From Strigamia acuminata (Eukaryota; Arthropoda; Chilopoda; Geophilomorpha; Linotaeniidae), in NCBI GenBank assembly GCA_949358305.1, contig CASHSZ010000053.1, positions 156,001 through 220,000 on the forward strand: a stretch of 64,000 bases of DNA, given 5' to 3'. This document shows positions 22,062 through 34,723 of this stretch, piece by piece; positions within the stretch are counted from its first letter, which is position 1; every line of letters starts with the position of its first letter. The position numbers and the translations under genes were made by a program. The notes beneath the pieces are model-generated. The model was not told where the DNA came from. It searched no databases and saw only the letters and a program-made list of their open reading frames with translations.

Positions 22062-23260
22062 GATACAGCGTCGGCGAGAAAGTGAGTTCGAACTCGAACA
22101 CGCCGAACACGAGCCCTCGCCCGGGCACAGTCGCTGCACCGGGTCGCGGTCGCGGTCGCGGTCGCAGTCGCAGTCGCAGTCGCGGTCGCGGTCGCAGTCG
22201 CGGTCGCGGTCGCAGTCGAAGGAGTCGCGATCGAAGGAGTCACAGTCGAAGGAGTCGCGATCGAAGGAGTCGCAGTCGCAGTCGTGGTCGCAGTCGTGGT
22301 CGCAGTCGCGGTCATCTTCTTCGCGGCCGTTTTCGCAACCGTTCAAGGTAAGAAACGAAAAATCTCGTCCCGTATTGTCTCGTTTTTCTTTCTTTCTTTC
22401 TTTCTTTCTTTCTCGTATCCGTTCACAAATTCGCTCGTTTCAAATTTCAGACGTCCCTGTATCGCCACGATCGGAGTGGTGCCGCTGGCTCCAAGGCAAC
22501 CGGTTGCGACAGTATCTACTGTCTCGGGGTGGCCGACCCGCAGATCAAATGCTCCGAGTGTTTATGCTCGGTGCACGAAGAGTGCGTGGGGCGGCCGTGG
22601 ACCAAACGACTCGGCCGAAGCGAAGGTTTTGTCTGCAGCGGTTGTCGCGACGAACCCCTCTGCTCCAAACTGCGGTAGTTTTTTTTTTTTTTTTTTTTTT
22701 TTTTTTCGGTGTTGATCGTTTTTCGTTCGTCGAACTAATCCCGAATTTCTTTCGCAGGTGCTCCGTCTACACGACCAAAGAGGGCCTGGCCCGCAAAGAG
22801 CACGCTTGCTACCGGCACATCGCGAATGTCCTCCGAGGCGAGTCGGCGAGTTGGCGGATGAGCGCGTTTAAAGGGACCACCAGCGCGCGAGAAGACCTGG
22901 TGACGGACCAACACGAGGCGTTGATCAGAGACAAGGCGGTGGTACGGGTTAACGAATCGTTCGCTCGTTCGTTCGTTTGTTCGCTCGTTTAAATTTCCAT
23001 TCACGTTTCAGAGTCGATGGCTGGTTCGCAAGATCGAGGGTCTCTACGAAGCGGAGGTCGGTTTGCTTCCACCGAAAGGCATTCCCCGCATGCCGCCGGA
23101 TCGTCTCGCGACGATAGTGCCCAAGGTCCTGGTCCCGGAGTACATGGTCCGGTTGATCGCGGCAACGGAGGATATCGACCGGGACCACGCGGAGTTTCTA
23201 TTGGAATACTGTGACCGTCCGCCGTATGCACTCGACGACCGGAGCTTTGAGTCGGTGTGA
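22062..23260 (+). CDS. Gene A, 3' part: SR-like tract and PHD-like zinc domain
   Basis: Continuation of gene A beyond K2. Exons: 22067-22347 (rest of exon 6), 22451-22674, 22758-22941, 23012-23260 (TGA at 23258). The first piece encodes an arginine/serine/glutamine/lysine tract resembling SR proteins. The next two encode a cysteine/histidine domain: GCDSIYC, KCSECLCSVHEEC, FVCSGC, PLC, then CSVYT and HACYRH, consistent with a PHD-type C4-H-C3 zinc finger extended by further ligands. PHD fingers commonly read histone tails; that role here is inference. The last exon has no recognised domain. All four junctions keep frame. With K2 present, this part is separated from the start codon, so the allele is probably not functional unless K2 is removed by splicing. 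Confidence 0.6.
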
Positions 23261-23690
23261 GCGAGCGAGCGACCGACCGACTTAGAACGACCGACCGACC
23301 GATTGACCGACCGACCGACCGACTTAGAATGACGCGAGCTGGACAGGCAGACAGCGAGCGAGCGAGGTGGACAACCGAACGCGCGAGCGACATCAACGAC
23401 GTCGTCCGCGACCTATTTATTTTTTTTTTTTTATTTATTTATTTATTTATTTATTTATTTTTTTTCTCCATTCGTTCATTCATTCGTTCACCCATTCATT
23501 TATTTATTTGTTTATGTATACATACATACATATACACATGTATATATATACATTTTGTTGTTGTGTTATCTGCTCTCTCGAATAAATCAGCGAGTAAACC
23601 ACACGCCTCGCCTCTCTCTCTCTCTTCATTTCTTCTCAAAAACGTTCAAATCAACCTACGAGGTTGAAACAAACAAAAAAGAAAGAAACC
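23261..23690. other. 3' flank of gene A, simple repeats
   Basis: GACC/GAGC tetranucleotides, a TTTA tract (23420-23460) and CATA/TATA repeats occur. AATAAA at 23581 could serve polyadenylation of gene A. No exon seen. Confidence 0.5.
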
Positions 23691-23693
23691 CGA

Positions 23694-23852
23694 AGTAAAG
23701 TAAAGTAAAGTAAAGTAAAGTAAAGTAAAGTAAAGTAAAGTAAAGTAAAGTAAAGTAAAGTAAAGTAAAGTAAAGTAAAGTAAAGTAAAGTAAAGTAAAG
23801 TAAAGTAAAGTAAAGTAAAGTAGAGTAGAGTAGAGTAGAGTAGAGTAGAGTA
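23694..23852. repeat. TAAAG pentanucleotide satellite grading into TAGAG
   Basis: About 25 copies of AAAGT are followed by several of AGAGT. Copies are nearly perfect. Shorter AAAGT runs occur at 38759-38800 and TTTAC runs at 59288-59307. Confidence 0.95.
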
Positions 23853-25610
23853 AAATAGAGCACTCGAACCGAAAGCGACGAAATTCCAGACGACCACGAA
23901 GACGCTTTATCTTCGGCCCCGGGTGGCCGAGCGGGCAGGGCGACCTGCCGCACGGAGCTGGTGACCGAAGGTTCGCGTCCCGCTCCCGCCGACTTTTCGT
24001 TTCACCGATCTTCTGGACAATCCTACTTCTATGATTTCTTACAAATGAGTACTTTACTTTATGAACGAATTCTCATGAATACTACTCTCCCGCAAGACCC
24101 GCGGGAGGGGGGGTCGAAGGTATCGGCCCTTCTTTATTTTATTTCATTTTATTTTATTCTATTTTTAATTTTATTTCCACCTACCTATCTACCCGTCTGT
24201 TTATTTATTTGTTTATTTATTTATTTATTTATTTATTTCTTTCTTTCTTTTTTCTTCCTTTCGTCTCTTTTCCTCTCGTTCGTTCGGCCAAAATGAAACG
24301 AATACTCGAATCGGAAGCGACGAAATTCTAGACGACCACGAGGACGCTTTATCTTCGGCCCCGGGTGGCCGAGCGAGTAGAGTGACCTACCGCACGGAGC
24401 TGGTGACCGAGAGTTCGAGTCCCGCTCTCCCGACTTTCCGTTTCTCCGAAATTATTCGGTAACATCTCTTTCTTTCTTCGTAATTACTCGTTATCGTACT
24501 AGTGGTTTATTAATACATTCTCATGGGCAATACTCTCCCGCAAGACCCGCGGGAGGGGGGGTCGAAGGTATCGGCCCTTCTTTATTTTTATTCAATTTAT
24601 TTATATTTATATTTATATTTATATTTATATTTTATTTTTTTTTTATTTAATTTCCACGTGTCTATCTATCTACCCATCTACCTATCTATTTATCTATCTA
24701 TTTATTTATTCGTTTATTCGTTCGTGTCTTTCTTCCGTTCATTCGACCAAAGTGAAGTAAATTGGAACCGACACGATTCTAGGCGACTACGAGGGCGTTT
24801 TATCTTCGGGCCCGGGTGGCCGAGTGGGCAGAGCTACCTGCCGCACGGAGACGTGGACCGAAGGTTCGAGTCCCGCTCCCGCCAACTTTTCGTTTCACCG
24901 ATGATACAAACGATTCTTTCTTTCTTCCATGATTTGAAACTTACGAATGATTGATGTGATGTGAATACTACCCTCCCGCAAGACCCGCGGGAGGGGGGGT
25001 CGAAGGTATCGGCCCTTCTTTATTTTATTTCACTTTATTTTCATTATTTTTTTTTTTCTATTTATTTTTTTTATTTCCACCCATTTATCTATTTATTCAT
25101 TTATTCATTCGCGTCTCTCTTTCGTTCATTTGGCCAAAGTGAAGTAGAATAGAGTACTCGAATTGGGGCCGACACAATTCCAAGCCACTACGAGGGCGGT
25201 TTATCTTCGGCCCCGAGTGGAAGAGCGGGTAGGGTGACCTGCCGCACGGAGACGTGGACCGAAAGTTCGAGTCCCGCTCCCGCCGACTTTTCATTTCACC
25301 GATGTTTTCTCAGAAACCCTTCTTCTATGATTGATTTGTTACAAATGAGTACTTTACTAACGCATTCTCATGAATACTACTCTCTCGCAAGACCCGCGGG
25401 AGGGGGGGTCGAAGGTATCGGCCCTTCTTTATTTTATTCGACCTCCCTCCTCTCGTTCTTTTATTTTATTTCATTCCACTTTTTTATTTTATTTATTTTT
25501 TTTTTACTTATTTCTTTCCATTCTTCTCTCTTTTTATTCATTCATTCATTCATTCATTCATTCATTCATTCATTCATTTATTTGGTTCGTTTTGTTTTTA
25601 TAAATCCAGT
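23853..25610 (+). repeat. Tandem array of four tRNA-headed SINE-like units
   Basis: Units repeat about every 430 bp. Each has a CGACCACGAGGACG-like lead, a tRNA-like head, a CTCCCGC-AAGACCC-GCGGGAG hairpin, GGGGGTCGAAGGTATCGGCC and a T/A-rich tail. Heads lie at about 23914-23992, 24353-24436, 24804-24886 and 25207-25290. The A box (TGGCCGAGCGG) and B box (GGTTCGAGTCC) match RNA polymerase III promoter consensus. The heads are derivatives, not functional tRNA genes: I cannot fold a proper acceptor stem. Confidence 0.8.
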
Positions 25611-25893
25611 CCGCGTCGTCAGGTGCCGCTCTACGGAGTTTGCGCCGCAGCAAAACAACACCCATTCCTACCTTTGACCCCGCTCGACGGCGTCATTCAA
25701 TCCGCACGCACCATCGTCGAAAAAGAAAGAAAAAGAAACGAGAAACGAGAAATAAACCAATAAAGAAAGACGAGCCGACCGACCAACTTTCCCGGTTCGT
25801 GTTTATTAATTTATTAATCAATTAATTGATTAATTGATTGGTTGGCTAAACGACCGTTTCGTCCGTTCGTTCGTTCGTTCGTTCGTTTAAGCC
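25611..25893. other. Short intergenic region before the piggyBac-like gene
   Basis: It contains lysine-like AAAGA repeats, an AATTAATTGATT run and TTCG repeats just before the ATG. No separate gene seen. Confidence 0.4.
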
Positions 25894-27479
25894 ATGACGG
25901 ACGGTTTCCCCAAAACGGACGCGGGCGCGCGCGTGTGGGTCGCCGCGACGACGTCGTACCGGCAGGACGTCGGTTTCGCCGGCGGGACGCCCGGCTACTG
26001 CGGTCGCTGCGTGCCGAGCAGCTCGGAGTTCGATTACTTCGAGGAGCTGTTCGGCGAGGCGGCCCGTTCATCGTGACCGCGACGAATCGAGCCATCCGGA
26101 GAGAGGCGAGAGAGGAGGAAATGGCGCGAGCGCAGGTGCCGAGAAAAAAACAACGGTGACGATCCGCGACACTCACGCTCACGCTCGTTTTCGTTTTCGT
26201 TCTAGGTGCTCGCCGCGTCGCGGCCACGGCCACGAGGTCCAAAGTCCAGACGAACGACGGCGACGACGACGACGACGACGACTGCTGCCGGTGGGAGCGT
26301 CGTGGCCGTTGCCGGTGGCAGCGGCACCCGACCCGGGGCGCGGTGCGCGGACCCGAGGGTGCGCCTCACCGCGGGCGACCGGAGGGCGGCCGACGCGACC
26401 GCTCGACGACAATTAGCCCCTCCTCCCCCTCCTCCTCCTCCTCCTCCTCCTCCTCCTCCTCCTCCTCGGCAGAGGGCACGTGGGCCGGTTCGACCCCTGG
26501 CGCTGGACGAGCTGTACGCGTACCTGGGCATTCTCGTGCTCACCGGTTACAACCGACAGCCCGAACTGCGCCACTACTGGCAGGGCGACAGGCCCGGCGA
26601 TCTCGGCGCGCCGGCCGTCCGACGAGCGATGACGCGCCAACGGTTCGAAGAGGTTTCGCGTTATCTCCACTACAGCACGCAGCCGTCGTACCAGCGGCTG
26701 CGCGTTGGCGGGTCGGCGGCCGGCTCCGACGGCGGCAGCACGACGGGAGAGAGGGCGGCGTTCTTGAAGGAACGCGAACGAGAGGACGGCACGACGAAAG
26801 TCCGTTTGTTCGCCGATCTGGTGAACAAGCGCTTTCGCGCGTGCCGCGAGCCCAGCCAAACTCTCTGCGTCGACGAATCGATGATCGCCTACCGGGGTCG
26901 ATCGGAGATGAAGGTGCGTGCGGGGGTCGCCCTCCGATCTCGTTTTTCTCTAACGTTCGTTCTTTCTTTCTTTCTTTCTTTCTTTAACGTTCTTCCCAGG
27001 TCCGTCAACCGGCCAAGCCCATCAAATGGGGCTTCGAGTTGTTCACACTATGCGACGCGGGCACCGCCTACGTGCTGAACGACGAGGCGCACATCGGCAA
27101 ACGCGCCAAAATGTTCTTCGACCCGGACGAGGAGCCGGAGCCAGAGTGAGTCACTTCGTCGTCGCTGTTTCTCTCCTTCGTTCTCACAATTCCTTCTTTT
27201 TCTTTTCTCTTTTTTTCGTTTCCAGGTACCCGGGCAGCATCATCGGACGCATCGTCGTCTATGTCGCCAGGCACTACCTCGGCAAAGGGCACACGATTGC
27301 GTGCGACAATCGATTCACGTCCGCCGTGCTGTTCGAGCACCTCTTTGCCCGCCACAACACAATGGCCGTCGGGACGCTGCGGTCCAACGCGGCCCAAATG
27401 CCGCCCGACCTCCCGGACCCCAAGCGGTACCGAGCCAACGCGAGAGGTAAACCGCCCGCTCGCTCTTCGCATCGTCGGC

Positions 27480-27524
<45 letters not shown>

Positions 27525-28232
27525 TCACTTCTTTTTCATTCATAGGCGATTTCCTGCATCGTCAGAGTGGCCGACTATTGCTTACCCGGTGGAGGGACAC
27601 GACGACCGTGAGTCTGCTCAGCACGAACGTCGACCCGTTGGCGGCGCCCGGGCACGTCTCCCGTCGCATCGGCGGCAACAGGGTGGACGTCCGTTGCCCG
27701 GCGCCCGCGCTTTCGTACACGCGCAATTTCCACTGGGTGGACGTGCTGAACAGGCTGGTCTCCTCGTTCCGCATCGGGCGCCGTTCCCCGTACTGGCACC
27801 GGTACTTCTTCTTCCACAAGCTGAACCAAGGCGAGGGGGGCGCCGTTTGCCACCGATTAATCCGTCGCTAATTAATTCTCGCTTCTCTTCTCTTCTCTTC
27901 TTCCAGTGTGCGTCAACGCCCGAATCAATATGCTCGAGGCGACCTCGGGCGCGCGAGGCGGCCGATCGCAGCTGCAGTTCAGGAGAGCGCTCGCCACCCA
28001 ACTCATGTCTCGACGGGAGGGGGCCGTGTCGGGCGCGGCCCCCGCGCCCGGCGGACCCGTCGTCCACCGGCTCGAACACACGTCCAAGAGCAAGCGGTGC
28101 AAGGTGTGTTACGTGCGCCGCAAGGAACGGCACGAGAGCAGTTGGTGGTGCGTCCCCTGCGAAGTCCACCTGTGCCGGCCGAAACACGGTCGCGATTGTT
28201 TTCAGATCCACGTGGCCGGCGCGGACAAGTGA
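25894..28232 (+). CDS. PiggyBac-like transposase gene with six exons
   Basis: Exons: 25894-26135, 26206-26913, 27000-27145, 27226-27446, 27546-27830, 27907-28232. Junctions keep frame; the last intron has a GC donor (CCAAG-GCGAGG) and an AG acceptor. The product shows the piggyBac (DDE_Tnp_1_7) layout: N-terminal ATNRA helix, LDELYAYLGILVLTGYNR, RHYW, catalytic aspartates in LCVDESM, CDNRFTS and FHWVDVLNRL, followed by FRIGRRSPYW, and a C-terminal cysteine-rich zinc domain (CKVCYVRRKERH, CVPCEVHLC). A proline run (26417-26465) is an insertion. One defect: near 26057 the frame shifts by one base between FEELFGEA and PFIVTATNR, a deletion or assembly error. Introns are unusual for a mobile copy and suggest a domesticated gene of the PGBD type. 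I did not find terminal inverted repeats or TTAA flanks. Confidence 0.75.
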
Positions 28233-28582
28233 CCGCAACGTTTCCACGACCGAGCGCGCGCCGACGCTCGGGCGTCCAACCGGCCGGTTAATTTTGTTTT
28301 ATTTCATTCCTCCATTTGCCAGAACGCGGCGGAGTAGTTTTGTTTGTTTTGCTTATTTATTTATTTATTCATTTATTCCATTTTTTTTTGTAAGTTAATT
28401 TTATTATTTATTAACAAAAGCAACAATGACGACGTATTGTCGATGCCGACAAAGAAAAAGAAAAAAAAGAAAAAAAAAAAAGAAAAAAAGAAAACAAACG
28501 AACAAATCAATAAAAACGAACAAAAACAGACAAGTGAAACGAAAACGTGTGAATTAATTATCTCGATCGGCCAACCAATCAA
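28233..28582. other. Intergenic between convergent genes, no exon
   Basis: TTTA and AAAG/AAAAC repeats separate the 3' ends of the piggyBac-like gene and gene I. The region probably holds both polyadenylation signals. Confidence 0.45.
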
Positions 28583-30114
<1,532 letters not shown>

Positions 30115-30269
30115 CCGTAAAAAAAAAAAAATGGCGTCGGAGAAAAAAAAAACCTATGGCGTGGTCGGAATGCGACTGTCTGTCTGCCTGCCTGTCAGTC
30201 CGTCAGCCAGCCAGTCAGCTGACGACACGAAAAAAATAAAAAAAAAATGAACAAACAAACAAATAAATA

Positions 30270-30304
<35 letters not shown>

Positions 30305-30394
30305 TATTATTAAACAAAAAATAATTAATAACCGGTAACTAATTAACGACGATTAACAACGGCGAGAATGAATGGTAACGACGGCGAACGTTGT
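30115..30394. other. Upstream flank of gene I, simple repeats
   Basis: Poly-A, CTGT/CAGT and AATA repeats (30265-30310). No exon seen. Confidence 0.4.
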
Positions 30395-31240
30395 CGTTGA
30401 AATTGGCGGCGCTTTATCATCGGCCCCGAGTGGCCGAGCGGGCAGGGTGACCTGCCGCACGGAGCTGGTGACCGAGGGTTCGAGTCCCGCTTCCCGCCGA
30501 TTTTTCATTTCTGGCAAAAACTGTATCACAGAAACACTTATATCTATCTTAACATTGTCGAGTCTATTGCACGGTTGTGCGCCATTCTTTCTCTTCAGAT
30601 AGTGAGGCACACTCTCTCGCGAGGTTGCGAGAGGGTGGGGGGAAGTCGGAAGATTCGGCTCTCCTTTTGTTTTTATTTTTTTCGTTCATATTTTTGTTTT
30701 TATTTCTATTCTTTTTCTCTTCTCTTCTCTTCTTTTCTTTTCTTCTCTTTTCTTTTTTTTTTTGTTTTTTCCTCCCCGAGATTCGAACGGGGCTGCCGAG
30801 TCGAGTTGGGTTAAAACAGAAAAGGAAGAAATTCGAAGCGACGAAATTCTAGACGGCCACGAGGACGGTTTATCTTCGGGCCCGGGTGGCCGAGCGGGCA
30901 GGGTGACCTGCCGCACGGAGTTGGTGACCGAGAGTTCGAGTCCCGCTCCCGCCGACTTTTCATTTCCGACAAAGCTGTATTGTCAAACACGCATTCCACA
31001 GCATTTCAGTTGATATTGCCAAATATTGTGCCGTTCCAGTTTGGTCCCTTATTATTTCGAGATGGTGATGATGAACACTTTCCCGCGGGGTTGCGAGGGG
31101 GTGGGGGAGAGTCGAAAGATTCGGTTCTCCTTTTGTTTTTATTTTTATTTTTATTTTTATTTATTTTGTTTTATTTTGTTTTATTTTTTATTTTTTAATT
31201 TTCAATTTTATTCTATTTTTCTCCCCCGTCGATCATCGTC
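30395..31240 (+). repeat. Two further tRNA-headed SINE-like units (variant hairpins)
   Basis: Heads at about 30420-30500 and 30877-30955 keep the A box TGGCCGAGCGG and B box GGTTCGAGTCC. The downstream hairpin differs from the 24-25 kb array: CTCTCGC-GAGGTT-GCGAGAG in the first unit keeps pairing by compensatory change; the second (31080-31100) has one mismatch. T/A-rich tails follow. Confidence 0.75.
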
Positions 31241-31789
31241 GCCACCGTCTCGTGTGGCGGTCGGGTGAAAGGAAAAAAAGAAAAAAAAAAAAAAAGAAAG
31301 AAAACCCTTTGCATCACCTTATCCGCGATGTGTCGGGAGGGCGTCTGAGAACCCACTCGCCCATTCTCAGCGGCCGCATTTTCCAATTTTCGCCACCGGA
31401 TGTCGCGCTCGCGTCACGCTCGTCCGTATCCCTCTCATCCCCACTCGTTGATTGACCTACTGGCTTCTTCGTCTCCCCTTTCGTCGCTCCTGCCGAGAAA
31501 GGTAAGCGAGATCGTCAATCGGATCGGGTCGGGTCGGACCGAAACCAACTCGACCGATCGACACGCGTCCTCCCGTTTCTCGGCCGCCGACGCGCGACCG
31601 GGATTAATTGATTGGTTTGGTTCGGTTCGGTTCGGTTCGGTTCGGTCCGATCGGCGAATTTTCTCTTTCGTACGTTCGTTCATTCGTTCGTTCGCTCACC
31701 CGTTTGTTTGTTTATTATTTAAATCTAGCCACTCCATTCGTTCGTCCATTTTTTTTTTCCCCGTCAACATCCTCATCGCCGCCGCCGAC
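31241..31789. other. Upstream region of gene D
   Basis: It has GGTTC pentamer repeats (31618-31650), TTCG repeats and a GCCACCGGATGTCGCG word near 31393 that recurs in similar form upstream of genes G (46240) and F (56260). A long open frame here lacks protein-like composition. Confidence 0.35.
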
Positions 31790-32518
31790 ATGTCGGGACA
31801 TCGCCGCGACCACCCTTCGTAAGTTTCGCGACCGTTTAGTTAGTCAGTCAGTCAGTCAGTCGGTTAGCTAGTTGGTTAATCGACCAGCCAACCGACCGAC
31901 TTTCTTTTATCTTTATTTTTTTTTTTCTAAGGATTCCACCGCCGCCGCCGCTGCCACGCTCCATGGTCGAGTGGAACCTGGGCGCGGGACGGGGCAGGGC
32001 GTCCCGATTCGCCGGTCGCGCGACCCGCGGCCACCCGTGAGTACCGTGATCGATCAATTACTTGATTGATTTATTTATTTATTTTAATTTCTTTTGGTTT
32101 TTTTTTTTTTTTTTTTAGAGTTCCACCGCCACCCATCACGCCGGACATGGAGGTGATCGGCGCGGCGGTGGATGCGGCCGGTCGCTCCGCCGCGACGTGC
32201 AGGGCGGCCGAGGGCGTCGCCCGCGCCCTCGAGTTTCCCGTTCCAGAGGTGGCCATGGCGGTGGGCACGACGTCGGTGGTCGTGGCGGCCCGCCTGGCCA
32301 CGTGGACGACCCGCGCGGCCTTCAGCTCGGTCGCGGCGGCCGTAGCGGTGGTCGCGGCCACGACGGGCAACGAGGAGGCGGTCGACGCCGTCGTCATGGC
32401 GGCCGGTGCGGTCGGGGCGGCTGAGGCAGCCACCATCGCCGTCGACGAGGCCGCGACGGCGGTAGAGGCGAGCGCGCGAGGACTCCGTCGTCGCCGCGCC
32501 AGGAGCTCAACGATGTAA
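31790..32518 (+). CDS. Gene D: small proline/alanine-rich three-exon protein
   Basis: Exons 31790-31818, 31932-32036 and 32119-32518 join in phase 2 each time, giving 177 residues. It starts MSGHRRDHP; exons 2 and 3 both begin with a proline run (PPPPPLPRSM and PPPPITPDM), so they look duplicated. The rest is alanine/valine-rich and ends in an arginine-rich tail (RGLRRRRARSSTM). Third codon positions are nearly all G or C, supporting this frame. A second frame across exons 2-3 is also open and reads as an RGG-type arginine/glycine protein. It neighbours C and shares symmetric phase-2 exons with C, E and F. No recognised domain. Confidence 0.5.
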
Positions 32519-32703
32519 CCGCCACCACCACCATCGCTCCTCGTTCCATTTTTCAATTTTTCAATTTTTCAATTTGTTAATTTGTCAATTTTTCGGTCGT
32601 CTTTCAATGTTTCTTTTAAATTTTTAGTTTTTTTTTAATGTTTTAATGTGCAAATGTATAAACGATGTATAAAGAATGTATAAACAATTATAAAAACGAA
32701 CAA

Positions 32704-32737
<34 letters not shown>

Positions 32738-32921
32738 GCATTTTATTTTTTGGCCTCAAATCGGCAACGAGGGAAAAAAAAAAAAAATAATAATAATAAT
32801 AATAATATGATACCGCGGAACACCTGTCCACAGTTCACACGGGGAATGAACAGACAAATAAATGAACAAGTAGATAAATAAATAAATAAATAAACGAATA
32901 AAATTCTCTCGGCCGCCACCC
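32519..32921. other. Intergenic between convergent genes D and H1
   Basis: TCAATTTT repeats, a T run (32707-32735) and AATA repeats. ATAAAG-type words near 32670 may serve gene D polyadenylation. Confidence 0.4.
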
Positions 32922-33453
32922 TCAATATTCGATCGAAGAATTTCCGTCCACCGGCCCCACCGGCTCCACCGTCTCCATCCGCTCCGCCGCTTCCAGCAAC
33001 CTCCCCTCCATTTCCTCCAGCATCCTCTCGAATTTCCCCTCCACCCTCTTCAACATGCTCTCGAATCGCTTCTCCAGTCTCTCCAGCATCGCTTTCAGCA
33101 TCTCCTCCGTCCTCACCACCACCCCCTCGACCGTCCTCTCCGGCGCCGCATCCCCGCTCTTCTTTTCGCCCGACCGTGGCGGCAGTGGCGGCGGCAGCGG
33201 TCGCGCTGACGCGCCCCCTCGACGCGACTGGAAGAAAAAAATAAAATAAAATAAAATGAAATAAAATAAACAAATTGAACCGGATTGAAAAATGTCGGGA
33301 CGCGGTACGGACCCTCTTGATCTTCGTGGGATCGTTGGTTTTCTTTCCACACTCGGGCTCGTCGAATCCGCCGGCCTTCGCGAGGTCCCACCCACCAAGC
33401 CTCAGAAACCCGACGCGCCGCGTACGAGCGGTGGGCGTTCTTTTTTCTTCCAT
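32922..33453 (-). CDS. Gene H1: two-exon coiled-coil protein
   Basis: Exon 1 is 33313-33453 (47 codons) and exon 2 is 32922-33227, with a phase-0 intron. Exon 1 ends KKTNDPTKIKR and exon 2 begins SRRGGAS. H2 shares NDPTKIK at the same junction; H3 has TLIKR followed by SRRE. Exon 2 encodes a regular amphipathic helix (MLKAMLERLEKRFESMLKRV) likely to form a coiled coil, then a short tail GNSSIEY. The protein is about 148 residues. Function unknown; a small oligomeric or scaffold role is only a guess. Confidence 0.6.
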
Positions 33454-33791
33454 TCGTCTATTAGTATTGTAAATAAAGAAATAAATAAATAAATAAATAA
33501 ATGAATGAATGAACGGAAAAGAAAAAAAAAAAAAAAAAAAAAAAAACAAACAAACAAACAAACAAACAAACAAACAAACAAACAAACAAAAACAAAGACA
33601 AAGACAAAAAAAAATAACGGCGGCGGTGGCGGCGGTGGCGGCGGTGGCGGCGGTGGCGGCGGTGGCGCTGTGCGAGTTCTCGTCCGTTCGTGTGTGCGCG
33701 GGAAAACAAACTTTTACTTAAATTTGCTGGCCAGTTTGTCGATGCAAATTAAAAGAAAAAAACGAAAAAATAAATAAAATAAATAACTTAA

Positions 33792-33831
<40 letters not shown>

Positions 33832-34299
33832 AAAGAGAACCGAATCTTTCGATTCTCTCCCATCCTCCCGTTGTCTTACGAGAGGATGTTGCTACGCGGA
33901 GGTCGTGTAATGTAATGTACGCACGAATCGACCGAGCGAGACGGACGCGACGAATCTTATTAAATTTATTTTTTTTTTTTTTTCAATTGTTCGTCGTCCG
34001 AATCGGTCGTGAGGCGTTTTAATTTCAAATGCGAGATTAAATAGCCGCGTTTTATCACCGGCCCGGGTGGCGAGCGGACGGGGTTACCAACCGCACGGTG
34101 CCGTAGGCCGAGAGCGCGAAGAGAGTCGTCGTGTTTCCAAATTACGTCGCCGAACGTCGCTCTACGCACAGACGGTCACCGCACGCGACTCGCACCACAC
34201 TCGAGGACACTCGGACAACCCAAAAGTGAGTAATTAGTCGCTTCATTGTCACAGTTGTCAATTAATCGATCGAACAATCGGTCAATTGTCTCCCCCAAC

Positions 34300-34405
34300 T
34301 ACGTGCTTGTCGACGCGTGTGCGCGAGCACGGACGCCGGAATTGGTTTCGGTCCGGTATCCATCGCCGCTCGCCCGCTCACTCGCTCACTCGCGTGTTTG
34401 ACAGA
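34300..34405 (+). promoter_or_regulatory. Gene C upstream block conserved with gene E
   Basis: The order CGCGAGCACGGACGCC, ATTGGTTTCGGTC, CGCTCGCTCGC-like repeats and TTTGACAGA is matched on the minus strand at about 51055-51135 upstream of gene E (CAAACACGAACGCC, ATTGGTTCGGTC, TTTGACAGA). Both have an inverted CCAAT (ATTGG). It is probably part of the duplicated promoter. Confidence 0.4.
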
Positions 34406-34431
34406 TTTGCAACCCCGACCCTCTCTTATTA

Positions 34432-34433
<2 letters not shown>

Positions 34434-34498
<65 letters not shown>

Positions 34499-34500
34499 CA
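34434..34500. repeat. ATT trinucleotide microsatellite
   Basis: About 20 perfect TTA copies just upstream of gene C. Confidence 0.95.
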
Positions 34501-34527
34501 TTAAATTCTACTTCTACGTTCCACGCA

Positions 34528-34689
34528 ATGAGCGGAAACAACGGCGGTGGTATCGACAGCGATGGTGGCGTCAGCGGCAGCGGCAGCGGTAGCGGCGGCG
34601 GCGGCAGCGGCGGCAGCGGCGGCGGCGGCAGCGGCAGCGGCAGCGGCAGCAGCAGCGGCAGCGGCAGCAGCAGCAGCAGCAGCGACAGC

Positions 34690-34723
<34 letters not shown>

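Larger units (their letters stand above)
33454..34527. other. Intergenic with microsatellites and a degenerate SINE head
   Basis: It includes CAAA (33545-33590), GGCGGT (33616-33665) and AAAT tracts, an inverted copy of a SINE hairpin (33835-33885) and a worn tRNA-like head near 34055-34130. The stretch 34300-34405 resembles the upstream region of gene E. Confidence 0.5.

Noticed and set aside
33541-33665. Regularly spaced short repeats as a CRISPR array
   Set aside because: They are CAAA and GGCGGT microsatellites with no spacers, in eukaryotic DNA.
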